64,000 nt of DNA from Fuerstiella sp. (GCA_029245955.1 JAQWOH010000084.1:62001-126000), one strand, 5' to 3'; counted from the first letter of the stretch, positions 46,338 through 55,763 are shown. Notes: generated from the letters alone by a model not told the origin. A program made the numbers and translations.

Positions 46338-46709
46338 GGCTCTGTGCGGGGTGAAAGAATTAACTGCTCGAAGTCACTGAGGTGAATAATAGACCATACA
46401 TAATGAAAATGCAGGTTGTTGAAAAATCAGCCCTGGTCGTCGCCGTCGTCCGAATTCGCCGACTCGAGTACAGCAGCGGCAGAATACGCCGAAGGTATAC
46501 GAAAACTGCCGCCGAAAATTGTTCCCGGACGGTAGTGCATGCCTGTCTGTGGCCAGTTGCTGTTGACGTGTTTCGTCGATTTCCGGAAATTCCCGAAACT
46601 TCCCTCAAGCTGTGATTACCAAGTGGATTCGTCTATCAAATCGCAGCACCCGCCGATCACGAGTAGGTGATCAAATGGGGTTCATATAGTTTTTTTGCAG
46701 GATGCTCAC
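46338..46709. other. Divergent intergenic region upstream of the outer-membrane gene
   Basis: About 370 bases with no supported gene. Two short open frames of about 80 codons overlap on opposite strands (46360-46615) but have no motif or ribosome site. Promoters for the Uma2 gene and the barrel gene should lie here. Confidence 0.45.
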
Positions 46710-47951
46710 GTGAAATCAATTCACCTGTGGCTGTCCACAACTGTGTTCTTCATTTTCGCCGGTTCCACGAATGCGGGGTTATTCGATCCCGTCGGATTCA
46801 CGGCGCGTGCCGGTCAGCCGACCATCTATCGGCCTGTCTCAGTGACGACTGTCTTCCGCGGGCAATCGGGTGGTGTCCCGCTGCCTCAGGATACGGGCTC
46901 GCCGGCTGGCCCTGCACCCTTGCCCGGCGGGGCAGGGGCCTCGGTGCAATCAGGCGTCGGTGGGCAGGGGACACTGGACGCACCGACGATGCCGGATGCA
47001 TCTACGTGGAACGCTTTTTCACCGCCAACCGGTATGGACCCATTTGCCGGGGCTCAACAGTTCCCGCAGGCTCCTTACGCCCCGTCTACACCGTATGGTG
47101 CTGGTCCGTACGGGCAGCCGGTTCCCTTTACAATATTTGGCGCAAACGGGCCTCACCCGTATCGGCGGGGTTGGCAAAACAGTCTGGAGCTTGGCTTGAT
47201 GCCGGCATCCAGAGTCACAGGCAGCGCCACCGGCCACTTCGAACAATTTGATGTTGATTATGACCTTGCTTACACGGGTCCGTTCATGCCCGGCTGGATG
47301 CTTACGTGGACGAATGAGTTTCGTTTGCGACTGTGGGACGGCCCGTCAGCCCTGCCGGGTTTTCCCGGTCTTCCCGGTCCTGCTTATCGCTTCGGATGGG
47401 ATTTCGAACTGGAGACACCTAAGTCGGGTCCCTTCAGCGTCAGCTTTGGGCTGACGCCGTCAATCAACACCGATTTCGCCAATTCGGTTTCCTCAGAGGC
47501 CTTCCAGCTGGATGGGCGAGGCATGTTCATCTTCCAGCTGGATCAATACTGGAGCATGGTGTTGGGGGCGGGCTACTGGGATCGTGTCAAAGATCGAGTG
47601 ATTCCGTACGCAGGTCTGACCTATCGGGATGACTACTGGGAGTGGCAACTGATGTATCCCAAGTCCACGATCAGCGTATTTCTTGGCAACGAAGCGCTAT
47701 GGTCCAAGTGGTTGTATCTGAGTGCCGAGTACCACGTGGAATCCTACGAAGTCAACACGGCACCGGGGCCTCCGCGTGACGAAGTCGAGTTTGCGGACTA
47801 CCGGGTTCTGCTGGGGCTGCGGATGGATACGGCACTCTATTCGTGGTTTATAGAAGGCGGCTGGATCTTTGATCGCAGTGTCACATATGGTCTTGGTGGA
47901 GGGTTCACTCCCCAAACCGGTTTCATTGGACGAATCGGTTGGAAGTACTAA
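46710..47951 (+). CDS. Putative outer-membrane beta-barrel protein
   Basis: A 413-residue secreted protein with signal peptide (VKSIHLWLSTTVFFIFAGSTNAGLF). Residues about 45-145 are a Pro/Gly-rich linker, followed by a block of alternating amphipathic strands rich in Trp, Tyr and Gly (LELGLMPASRVTG, WMLTWTNEFRLRLWDGP, FRFGWDFELETP-like, RLLYSWFIEGGWIFD-like). The chain ends GRIGWKY with an aromatic residue, as in outer-membrane barrels. GTG at 46710 is chosen because an agga ribosome site lies 7 bases upstream; a TTG at 46695 is the alternative. I do not recognise the family name. The Pro-rich stretch may be a periplasmic tether. Confidence 0.75.
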   Translation: MKSIHLWLSTTVFFIFAGSTNAGLFDPVGFTARAGQPTIYRPVSVTTVFRGQSGGVPLPQDTGSPAGPAPLPGGAGASVQSGVGGQGTLDAPTMPDASTWNAFSPPTGMDPFAGAQQFPQAPYAPSTPYGAGPYGQPVPFTIFGANGPHPYRRGWQNSLELGLMPASRVTGSATGHFEQFDVDYDLAYTGPFMPGWMLTWTNEFRLRLWDGPSALPGFPGLPGPAYRFGWDFELETPKSGPFSVSFGLTPSINTDFANSVSSEAFQLDGRGMFIFQLDQYWSMVLGAGYWDRVKDRVIPYAGLTYRDDYWEWQLMYPKSTISVFLGNEALWSKWLYLSAEYHVESYEVNTAPGPPRDEVEFADYRVLLGLRMDTALYSWFIEGGWIFDRSVTYGLGGGFTPQTGFIGRIGWKY

Positions 47952-47986
47952 GCCGTTTCAGAGCCCCTCTCGCACGACATTCGGAA

Positions 47987-48049
47987 ACCCGAGGCGTAAG
48001 GCGAGGGACTAAGTAAGAAGCAGTTCCAGGGGCATCCCACGCTAGCGTG
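47987..48049. repeat. Short intergenic sequence resembling dispersed planctomycete elements, with a 12-bp palindrome
   Basis: Between the barrel gene and the uridyltransferase gene is a phrase aacccgaggcgtaaggcgag followed at 48038-48049 by the perfect palindrome cacgctagcgtg. From memory, similar phrases recur between genes in some Rhodopirellula-type genomes. That recollection is not a database result; inside this window only one copy is visible. Confidence 0.35.
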
Positions 48050-48117
48050 TCAGGTGACCATGGGGTTTGAAACGACTTGCAAGCTGACGCGTCTGCCAGA
48101 AAAGTTGAATATCACCA

Positions 48118-49062
48118 ATGATTGCTCCTGTTGCTGTGATCCTTGCCGCTGGCAGGAGCACGCGAATGAATTCGGAAACGCCCAAGGTTCTGCATCGGGT
48201 CTGCGGGCGGATGATGATCGAATATGTCATGGATGCCGCTCGCTCAGCCGGTGTGCAGAAACTGGTGGTGATTGTGGGGCACAAGGCAGACATGGTACGT
48301 GAAGCGCTGGCCGGCCATGACGATGTCGTCTTTGCCGAGCAGATTGAGCAGAACGGCACTGGTCATGCCGTGATGATGGCAGAGGCGGAATTGCAGGGCC
48401 ACGACGGTTCAGTCCTGATTCTTGCAGGAGACACGCCGCTGCTTCAGGGAGCGTCTCTGAAGGCTCTGCTGGATGCTCAGTCCCGACAGAACGCCGCGTG
48501 CGTGATTGGCACAGCGGATACGCAGAACAACGAGGGCCTGGGGCGCGTTGTTCGAAATGCTGATGGTGAATTCGACTGCATTGTGGAACATAAAGATGCC
48601 ACCGAAGATCAGCGGAAGATCACAGAAATTAACACCGGATGTTATGCCTTCAGTGGTCCTCTGCTGCTGAGTTCGCTGCAAAAACTGAAACCCAACAACG
48701 TACAGGCCGAGTATTATCTGACGGACTGTCCCCGTATTCTGATGGACGACGGTCACAACGTCGCAGCCAGTTGCAGTCTGACGATTCAGGAAGCCATCGG
48801 CGTCAATAATCGAATTCAGCTGGCCGAAGTTCGACAGCACATTCAGCTCACAATTCTGAACGAACTGATGCTCAATGGCGTAACGGTCGTGGATCCAGGG
48901 CAAACGTCGATCGACGTTGACGTGACCATCGGAAGAGATACCGTGATCAAGCCGGGCGTGGTCCTTGAGGGTAACGTGACTATTGGCGCTAACTGTACCA
49001 TTGGTCCCAATATTCACCTTGTCGGACCACAGACGATTGCTGACGACACCATCGTCGCGTAG
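48118..49062 (+). CDS. GlmU-type N-acetylglucosamine-1-phosphate uridyltransferase, C-terminally short
   Basis: The 314-residue product has a full GlmU uridyltransferase domain: LAAGRSTRMNSETPKVLHRV, EQNGTGHAVM, LAGDTPLL, GLGRVVRN, EINTGCYAF and NNVQAEYYLTDCP. After residue 250 it has only the start of the left-handed beta-helix (VDVTIGRDTVIKPGVVLEGNVTIGANCTIGPN), about four hexapeptide turns, and then stops. Normal GlmU is about 455 residues, with the acetyltransferase active site further on. So it should make UDP-GlcNAc from GlcNAc-1-phosphate and UTP but not acetylate glucosamine-1-phosphate. The next 150 bases show no continuation in another frame, so a simple frameshift is unlikely. Confidence 0.88.
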   Translation: MIAPVAVILAAGRSTRMNSETPKVLHRVCGRMMIEYVMDAARSAGVQKLVVIVGHKADMVREALAGHDDVVFAEQIEQNGTGHAVMMAEAELQGHDGSVLILAGDTPLLQGASLKALLDAQSRQNAACVIGTADTQNNEGLGRVVRNADGEFDCIVEHKDATEDQRKITEINTGCYAFSGPLLLSSLQKLKPNNVQAEYYLTDCPRILMDDGHNVAASCSLTIQEAIGVNNRIQLAEVRQHIQLTILNELMLNGVTVVDPGQTSIDVDVTIGRDTVIKPGVVLEGNVTIGANCTIGPNIHLVGPQTIADDTIVA

Positions 49063-49213
49063 AGTCATTCGACACGATCACGATTAGTCTTCTGCACGCT
49101 GGTCCTTAACGATAGGTCGGAACCTGTACCGGAAATTTTGATCGGTTGCTCAGATCCGGCCACGCTGCAAAGCGGAACTCGAAAATTCCGGACCGAAGTT
49201 GGTGCTGATACAC

Positions 49214-49525
49214 ATGAAATTACGCAGAGAAAAACTGGAATCGATGCTGGTGGACGATCCCGGGGATCAAACACTCAGATATATGCTGGCCATGGAACTG
49301 GAAAAGGCGGCTGAACATGATCGCAGCATCGACATGCTGCAGCAGCTGATGGACGACGAATTGCCCTACGTTCCCGCATTTCTGATGGCCGGTCAGCAGC
49401 TGGCTCGACTGCAGCGCAACGACGCGGCCGTCGATGTTTACCGGTCAGGGATTCAACAGGCAAAGCAGCAGAACGATCCTCATGCAGCCGGTGAAATGGA
49501 GCAGTTTCTGGCTGAGTTGACTTGA
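49214..49525 (+). CDS. Small TPR-like protein
   Basis: A 103-residue cytoplasmic protein made of TPR-like helices (KLRREKLESMLVDDPGDQTLRYMLAMELEKAAEHDRS is too long to be one repeat and covers about one and a half). The second unit is YVPAFLMAGQQLARLQRNDAAVDVYRSG. It is about the size of small scaffold proteins common in planctomycetes. No partner is evident; the uridyltransferase gene ends 151 bases upstream. Starting at the ATG gives MKLRREKLESM; a TTG five codons upstream is possible. Confidence 0.75.
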   Translation: MKLRREKLESMLVDDPGDQTLRYMLAMELEKAAEHDRSIDMLQQLMDDELPYVPAFLMAGQQLARLQRNDAAVDVYRSGIQQAKQQNDPHAAGEMEQFLAELT

Positions 49526-49806
49526 GTATGTTGACCGATGGTCGTGGCCCAGGAACTCAGAGATTGCTTTAACTGTGACCTTGCCCGACTGATCCTGTAC
49601 GCCGAACGCGCCAATGTCTGTTTGGGCCCCGGGATGACAGCTGTCTGCTTAGCGTAAGAGATACTTCTGAGCGATCCGGTCCTCTCGGTGTCCGGCATTG
49701 GGTGCACTGATGAGAACCGTCGCTGGCTGATGGTCAGGTTCGGCCTGTACTGTTAAACTCAACCTGTTGCCGTTTCCGATTTGTCGATTGCCCAAACTGA
49801 ACTGTC
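49526..49806. other. Intergenic region upstream of pyrK
   Basis: About 280 bases without a supported gene. Short open frames on both strands show no motif. The pyrK promoter is expected here, but I cannot locate it. Confidence 0.4.
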
Positions 49807-50688
49807 ATGAACACAACAGAACAATCCTGTCTTCCCGGAATGGTTTTTTCTGCGCGGCAGCATACGGCTGTCGTGGACGGGATTCGGGAAATGGCAAAGG
49901 AGACATGGGCCATCCGCCTGCGGCAGCCGGAACTGGCAGAACAGATCACGCCAGGCCAATTTTTCATGATTCGTACCGCGGACGGCAGCGACCCCCTGCT
50001 GGGTCGGCCCTTTGCTTTGTACGACACGTATGCTGACCAGGATGGGCGTGTGGTCGGCATCGAGTTCGGTTTTGTGGTCGTGGGTAAGCTCACGTCATTG
50101 ATGACTCATTGGAAGGTCGGCGATACGGTTGACGTCTGGGGGCCGCTGGGAAACGGGTTTCCCATTCCTTCCGCCAAACGCCTGATCTGCGTGGCTGGTG
50201 GCATCGGTCAAACTCCGTTTCTGGCGGTCGCTACCGAAGCAATCGGCCTGAAACGCTACGGATTGCCACAGCGGCAGCTACAGGAACGACCGGAATCTGT
50301 CACGCTTTGTTATGGCGTTCGTTCGCGGGAATATCTTTCCGGTCTTGATGATTTTTCATTGTCGGATCTTCAGGTCGAAGTGGCTACAGATGATGGCAGT
50401 TATGGTTATCACGGGTTCGTGACCGAACTGCTGCAGCAACAGCTGGAAACTGATAGACACGAGGCGGAGGTTTTTTGCTGCGGTCCGGAACCGATGATGA
50501 AAGCTGTGGCTGCCGTCTGCCGCGACGCATCTGTGAAGTGCTGGTTGTCGCTGGAAACACCAATGGCCTGCGGATTCGGGGCCTGCTTCAGCTGCGTGAC
50601 GAAGGTCAGAGAGGATGACGGGACATGGGACTATCGTCGCACGTGCGTCGAGGGGCCCGTCTTTGAAGCGGATCGGCTGGTCCTGTGA
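49807..50688 (+). CDS. pyrK: Dihydroorotate dehydrogenase electron transfer subunit (PyrK-like)
   Basis: PyrK is the FAD/2Fe-2S subunit that takes electrons from class 1B dihydroorotate dehydrogenase (PyrD) to NAD+ in pyrimidine synthesis. The 293-residue product has the ferredoxin-reductase fold with GRPFALYD (FAD), VAGGIGQTPFLAVA (NAD) and the C-terminal iron-sulfur Cys set in ETPMACGFGACFSC and RRTCVEGPVF. This matches PyrK rather than general ferredoxin reductases. pyrD is not adjacent. The ATG is the only good start. The YhaN gene converges on it, with its stop 31 bases away. Confidence 0.92.
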   Translation: MNTTEQSCLPGMVFSARQHTAVVDGIREMAKETWAIRLRQPELAEQITPGQFFMIRTADGSDPLLGRPFALYDTYADQDGRVVGIEFGFVVVGKLTSLMTHWKVGDTVDVWGPLGNGFPIPSAKRLICVAGGIGQTPFLAVATEAIGLKRYGLPQRQLQERPESVTLCYGVRSREYLSGLDDFSLSDLQVEVATDDGSYGYHGFVTELLQQQLETDRHEAEVFCCGPEPMMKAVAAVCRDASVKCWLSLETPMACGFGACFSCVTKVREDDGTWDYRRTCVEGPVFEADRLVL

Positions 50689-50718
50689 TATTGACGCCAG
50701 CGGTTGGCTGTCTTGTTT

Positions 50719-53700
50719 CTATCCGCTGGCCTGCTTTTTCATCTGTGTTACTGTCGTGCCGTCGCCTTCTGCCGTCCTGTTATCGGTTACTTCCAAACCT
50801 GCGTCGACTGCGTCAGTTTCCGATTCATCGTCAAACAGGTCGTCCGCGTTGGGAAGAAACAGGCGTCCGCTTCTGGGCCCGTTCACTTCAGCTGTGCCGG
50901 CGCTTGCTGCGTCAATTCTGGCCTGCAGGCCGTCAGTTCCGATAAACGCTGCAGCTTCATCTTCGGGCTTGTTGACGTCGTAGGCAACCTTGTGTCCGGG
51001 CAGCCACAGCGGTTCAATATTCTTCTTCTTAAACAGTTCCGCAAGGTGCTGATGGCAGGTGAAGAACAGAATCTGCTGGCCTTCGCCGGCTACTTCCATC
51101 AGGCACTCAACAGCGGCGACTGTTCGTTCTTCGTCGAAGTTAACGAACAGATCGTCCATCACAACGGGCAGCTCGACGCCACGTCGAGAGAACTCTCGGA
51201 CCAAAGCAAAACGAATGGCGAGAAACAGCTGTTCACGTGTTCCGCCACTCAACTGTTCCACTCGGAATGTGCGGCCATATTCGTCGTCCACGCACAGGAA
51301 GTTTTCTCCCAATGGTCCCCAGATCCTGTGATACCGTCCAGACGAAATTCGGTGCATGTAGGACGATGCAGTGGCCAGCGTGTTGGAGATATTGTCTTTT
51401 TCAAAACGACGACGCATTGTCAGCACCGCTTCTTCTTCAATCTGCAGCGCCAGCCAGTCTTCAGCGGTGCTGTAAATATTCGCGGCAACCTGTGATTTTT
51501 GATAATGGTGTGCCTGGGACTTTCGACTCCTCTCAAGCAATTTGATTTCCTGTTTCAGGCTGCCGAGTTCTTCGTGGTGTGCTTTCAGTGTTTCTTCGAC
51601 CTCTGTCTGTTCATACTCCAGCAGTTGAATCGACTGGCGTCCCTGTGCCGGGTCAAACCTGGCGATGTCATCTTCGACGACCGCCATTTCCGGTTCAGAG
51701 AAGGCGACTTCATTCAGTTCATCGTGTGCAGTCGCCAGAAGCTCCTGCAGACTGAGTCGTTCCTGCTGCCACTCCAGCTGTTGCAGGATTTCGTCCCGCG
51801 ACAGAACCCCAGCCCTCGCCAGGATTCCCCCACGACGAATCTCTGCTGCTTCCACCTGATGCTGTTCGCTGACCGCTTCCCGATTCAGCGTGTCTGCTTC
51901 TGTTGTCAGTCGTTCACGTTCCAGACGATCACGCTCGTGAGTCTTCAGCTGTTCCTTCCAGGCCGTCAGGACTTCCAGGGGGCGTGAATAATTGAGTCTG
52001 CCGTTTGGGGATACCTGCTGCCCCAGTTGTTCGACACGCTTTCGCATGCCCTCGAACATCCGTTTTAGTCCTTCGGCTTCCGGAGCTGCGTTTCTCCATT
52101 GTGAATGGAGTTCGCGGACTTCCTGAATACGCTGCCACCAGTCGAAGGCCTCCTGTACCTTGACAGTTTCCTCCAGCCCCAGCGAATTCAAAAGCCGACA
52201 CCATTCCTGTCGTCGCTCATTGACGTCCTGTTGGGCTGAGCGAAAGCGGTCCCGCACTTTCTGCAGTCGCTGCCGCCGCAGTCGAGCGCGTTCCTGCCGT
52301 CGCAGCAGATTTTCCAGTTCCGTGATATGCCGCGTACATTCACCGATACATTCGACCAGCTCCGCTGTTGTTGAGCCGGGTGCGTCTGCCTTCATCAGAT
52401 GCTGACCGGCAATTCCTTCGGACTGAATTCGCTGAATGCGTTCGTGTACCGCCCTGAGGTTTTTCTCAGCCTCACGAGCTTCTGCATTCAGATCATCCAG
52501 CTGAATTCCTGTCTTGTTGTCGAAGTGATTTCTGAGCCCGTTTCTGATGCTCCACCACATCATGCCGGCAAAACTGATTGCCGTTGCAGCGAGGGCTCCG
52601 CCGAGGGAACGAGTCGCGTCGGCACCCATTGCGAACGTGATCAGGCCAAGGAAAAACAGTGCGGCCGCGATGAAAGTCATTGCAGTAACGGCCCGATCCA
52701 CCCACGGTGGAATGGAATCGTCAGTGTCAACTCGACTCATCACGTTGCGAACCGTCTTGATTTTCAAGGCCATCTGTTCGCGCTGCAGTCTCAGCCGACC
52801 GAGATTCTCCAGTTCTTTCAGACGATTTCGCTCCTGCTCGATGGCCTGTTCGATTGAACCTATGCCCAGTCCCTGCAGATCGGTTTCCAGATCCACAAGT
52901 TCCTGCTGACTTTTGCGCGATATCGATCGATTCCAGCGGCGCAGCTTACCACGGCGCTGCACTGCATCCTGATATTTGCGAGCTGCAGACAGCAGACTGT
53001 TGTGTGCAGTGGCGGAAGTGTCGATGGAGTTCAGGCGATCCACTGTCCATCCTGGCCCCGTTTCTGTGAGCTGATAATCCAGCTCACGTTTGGACTCGCT
53101 GGATCGCTCGTTGGCGGTGTGGATCTGTTCATCAAGTTGCCGCAGCCAGTCGGCCTGTTTGACGAGGGTCTGAATGGCATAGCGGTCTTTTTCGAACCGC
53201 ATGTCCAGCTCCAGGCGATCTGCCTGCTTCTGCTGCTGACTGGCCTGTTCTGAAAGTGCTTCGCGGCGTGTCGTGTGCTGCTGAATATCCCGTTCGCAGG
53301 CGTCCAGCTGTTCCAGTATCTGATCGGGGTTGTGATTGATTTGCGGGAGCGCAGACAGTTTCGTCTGGAAGTCACGAATCTTTTTCCACGGCTTGCAGCA
53401 ACTGCTGATAAATCGGAGTCCACGCAATTCGCCGGCCATCTGAGCTTCGCGAGTCTGCAGATCATCAATGGCGGCCGTCAGTTCGCTGCGACGCCGCACC
53501 AATCCCGCATGCTTATCACGCGCTTCCCCCTTGTTCTGCGGAGACACTGACAGGTCGCTGTAGCGATCGAACAGTTCCGGCAGCTGGCCTTCACGTCCGT
53601 TGTCCGAGAACAACGCACTGCGTCGATCGTTGATGGATCCCAGAGCGGCCAGCAGTTGACGTCCCTGTGGTCCAAGTGACAGCCCATAGATGTACTCCGA

Positions 53701-54135
53701 TACCTTCGAACTGCCGAGTGTGGAGAGTTGCTGCAGTTCTCGCACGCCGACTGCGAATACGTCATTGAAAATGTGCTCGTCAGTGTCAGACAACAGCAGG
53801 TTCAACGACTCATTCTTCGTCAGGTCTTCCGGTCCACCGGAGATTCTGAGCTTGCCTCGATTTGTTTCGTGGGCCTTGCGAGTTACTCGCCACGTGCGGC
53901 CTGCATGATCGCAGCGCAATGATCCTTTCCATGGCAGGTCTTCCGCCGAACGATGCCATGCCGGTTCTTCCCCTAATGGATCGAATCCATAGAGCACCGA
54001 TCGCACAAAACGCATGACTGTTGTCTTACCGGCTTCGTTCGGTCCGTAGATGACGTTCAACCCCGATGGGTTGAGCTTCAGCAGCAGACTTCGCCAGATG
54101 CGAAACCGGTCGATGTCGATTTCCGTAATCTTCAT
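50719..54135 (-). CDS. YhaN-like SMC/Rad50-type AAA ATPase
   Basis: The 1138-residue protein has the ABC/SMC head split around long coiled coils. Walker A is GPNEAGKTT near residue 33; the signature LSGGTREQLFLAI lies near 960 and Walker B PVVMDDLFVNFDEER near 985, with the DD that marks the YhaN branch in contrast to SbcC. Coiled-coil sequence fills about 200-470 and 550-900. Two hydrophobic segments at about 478-530 (AVTAMTFIAAALFFLGLITFAMG) suggest that the coiled-coil tip is membrane-inserted, as predicted for Bacillus YhaN. The ATPase looks intact. It overlaps the upstream YhaO-like gene by 4 bases (ATGA), so the two are surely co-translated. Confidence 0.93.
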   Translation of the reverse strand: MKITEIDIDRFRIWRSLLLKLNPSGLNVIYGPNEAGKTTVMRFVRSVLYGFDPLGEEPAWHRSAEDLPWKGSLRCDHAGRTWRVTRKAHETNRGKLRISGGPEDLTKNESLNLLLSDTDEHIFNDVFAVGVRELQQLSTLGSSKVSEYIYGLSLGPQGRQLLAALGSINDRRSALFSDNGREGQLPELFDRYSDLSVSPQNKGEARDKHAGLVRRRSELTAAIDDLQTREAQMAGELRGLRFISSCCKPWKKIRDFQTKLSALPQINHNPDQILEQLDACERDIQQHTTRREALSEQASQQQKQADRLELDMRFEKDRYAIQTLVKQADWLRQLDEQIHTANERSSESKRELDYQLTETGPGWTVDRLNSIDTSATAHNSLLSAARKYQDAVQRRGKLRRWNRSISRKSQQELVDLETDLQGLGIGSIEQAIEQERNRLKELENLGRLRLQREQMALKIKTVRNVMSRVDTDDSIPPWVDRAVTAMTFIAAALFFLGLITFAMGADATRSLGGALAATAISFAGMMWWSIRNGLRNHFDNKTGIQLDDLNAEAREAEKNLRAVHERIQRIQSEGIAGQHLMKADAPGSTTAELVECIGECTRHITELENLLRRQERARLRRQRLQKVRDRFRSAQQDVNERRQEWCRLLNSLGLEETVKVQEAFDWWQRIQEVRELHSQWRNAAPEAEGLKRMFEGMRKRVEQLGQQVSPNGRLNYSRPLEVLTAWKEQLKTHERDRLERERLTTEADTLNREAVSEQHQVEAAEIRRGGILARAGVLSRDEILQQLEWQQERLSLQELLATAHDELNEVAFSEPEMAVVEDDIARFDPAQGRQSIQLLEYEQTEVEETLKAHHEELGSLKQEIKLLERSRKSQAHHYQKSQVAANIYSTAEDWLALQIEEEAVLTMRRRFEKDNISNTLATASSYMHRISSGRYHRIWGPLGENFLCVDDEYGRTFRVEQLSGGTREQLFLAIRFALVREFSRRGVELPVVMDDLFVNFDEERTVAAVECLMEVAGEGQQILFFTCHQHLAELFKKKNIEPLWLPGHKVAYDVNKPEDEAAAFIGTDGLQARIDAASAGTAEVNGPRSGRLFLPNADDLFDDESETDAVDAGLEVTDNRTAEGDGTTVTQMKKQASG

Positions 54136-55763
54136 TCGATTCCGTCTTCTTCGTTTGCAGCGTCTTCGTCGTCTTCCGGCAACACATCGTCTTCAGTGTT
54201 TTCGAATGCCAACTGCGTCGTCAAAGCCAAAGCATTTTCAACTGCGACTTCGGCATCATCGCCTGTTAATCCGTATGTTTCGACGGCTTCGTCCTGCAGG
54301 ATGTTTTCGTCGAAGTCGTCAAAGTCCGGCAGCAGGTCCTGCAGGTCTGAGACAAACCAGTCGGCTCCCTCAATACGCATGCGTGACAGGATGCGTTCAC
54401 GATCAACCCCGGCAACCAGTGCCGCGAAACGCTGACGCCAGCCGTCTGAAAGGCTGGTGTCGCTGCGGACCAGGTTCATTAGTCGGCGGCGTGAGACGAT
54501 CCCGTCTTCTGTAATCAGATCCGCATACTGCTGTCCGAGTGACTCTTTTTCAGGAACTTCCCAGGGGTCCGGCAATGCTCTGACCTGATGGACCAGTCGT
54601 ATTTTTCGTCCGTTGACTTCCAGTTCCTCCAGTTCCACAGCAACAGTCAGTTCGAGGTCTTCTTCAATAAATTCATGCAGGACCGGCAGCGGGCCACGAA
54701 CGGTCCACCGGATCGCCCAGACGCGGTCTGATTTACTGCGAGGTTGCTGCAGCAGCATTGATTTCATGTGCAGCAGAGAACTGTTCACCGTGGCATCCGC
54801 GTCCAGATCCAGATCGATGTTCTTCCAGTCGACGGCGCTGGTGTTGATTTCTTCGATCGTTGTTTTGCCTGCTGCAGTAACCTGCACCAATGAACACTGT
54901 CCGCCGTCTGCTTCCAGCTGACTGCGCGGCTGAGTCGTTCCCGGGCAGTGAAGTTGACCGGACTCCAGAGTCAGCGTGAGTCGATCCAGTTCGCCCATGA
55001 ACGCCACATAGTTCAGGTGGCCTTCAGTCATCAGTTGATTAATGTGGTCGCGAAACCCGGCTTCGTAATCTGCAGTTGTTTCCGCAGTGGCTGATGTTCT
55101 CTGTTCCGATGATTGAATTTCCGGATCCTTGATTTCGCTGTCTGTTGGCGAGAGTTCTTTCGGCTGATCGATTGATACGTTCAGGAAATCGTCGTCGGTC
55201 GAGGACGATAAAGCCGCCATTCGTCGCGATTCGTCGTACTTTGCCTTGCTGACGACTCCGATACGATACGGTTCCTGTCCATCTTCGGACCGTCCGATTA
55301 CTCGAATGCCGAAAGCATCCGTCTCGCCATACCACATGGACACGGAAACCGTTGTGATCACTCGGCCATTGCGCGACAGCACCTCGGGTTCCGCGCTGGA
55401 GCTGTAACAGACGGTAACGTTATCCGGCAGCTCCGGAATGGACCGCCATGCTTCAGCAGGATCGGCATCTCCTGGCAGCACAAAAACCGGAATCTGTTTT
55501 GTTTCCAGATTCCGAAAGCCTTTCAGCAGACTCAGTCGCGCACGCAGACTTCGATCCGCTTCCAGAAAAACGTTGCCCGACAGGAGCAGAAAATCCACTT
55601 TGTGCTCGATGCAGTTTCTGACGACTGAGTCAAACGATGTGAGAGTGGCGTCTTCAAGGGCGTGACGCAGTTCGTCGGTCAGCTGTTCAGAGAAATGAAC
55701 ACTGACCGGAACGTCCAGACGGATATTGGCAGCGTGAATAAAACGCTGAGGCTCAAACGGCAT
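54132..55763 (-). CDS. YhaO/SbcD-like protein with a degenerate metallophosphoesterase site
   Basis: By position and N-terminal shape this is the SbcD/Mre11-like nuclease partner of the YhaN ATPase. The 543-residue product begins FIHAANIRLDVP, has FLLLSGNVFLEADRSLRARL and FVLPGDADPAEAW, and later LNYVAFMGELDRLTLT. Active family members read HAADxHLD, LLxxGDLFD, GNHD and YxALGHxH at these places. Here D to N (13), H to R (15), D to N (64), N to D and H to A (99-100), and GHxH to MGELD are all changed. No metal site remains, so nuclease activity is not expected. A polar 60-residue insertion (about 190-250) and a very acidic tail are further oddities. Confidence 0.9.
   Translation of the reverse strand: MPFEPQRFIHAANIRLDVPVSVHFSEQLTDELRHALEDATLTSFDSVVRNCIEHKVDFLLLSGNVFLEADRSLRARLSLLKGFRNLETKQIPVFVLPGDADPAEAWRSIPELPDNVTVCYSSSAEPEVLSRNGRVITTVSVSMWYGETDAFGIRVIGRSEDGQEPYRIGVVSKAKYDESRRMAALSSSTDDDFLNVSIDQPKELSPTDSEIKDPEIQSSEQRTSATAETTADYEAGFRDHINQLMTEGHLNYVAFMGELDRLTLTLESGQLHCPGTTQPRSQLEADGGQCSLVQVTAAGKTTIEEINTSAVDWKNIDLDLDADATVNSSLLHMKSMLLQQPRSKSDRVWAIRWTVRGPLPVLHEFIEEDLELTVAVELEELEVNGRKIRLVHQVRALPDPWEVPEKESLGQQYADLITEDGIVSRRRLMNLVRSDTSLSDGWRQRFAALVAGVDRERILSRMRIEGADWFVSDLQDLLPDFDDFDENILQDEAVETYGLTGDDAEVAVENALALTTQLAFENTEDDVLPEDDEDAANEEDGIE

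Noticed and set aside
46360-46615. Two overlapping frames of about 80 codons on opposite strands
   Set aside because: Neither has a start signal or a protein pattern; treated as an intergenic region.
49063-49213. Frameshift that would restore the GlmU acetyltransferase half
   Set aside because: The bases after the stop show no hexapeptide-repeat coding in any frame, so a simple frameshift is not supported.
50704-51495. Open frame of 263 codons opposite the end of the YhaN-like gene
   Set aside because: It runs antisense to the conserved signature and Walker B region and has no ribosome site.
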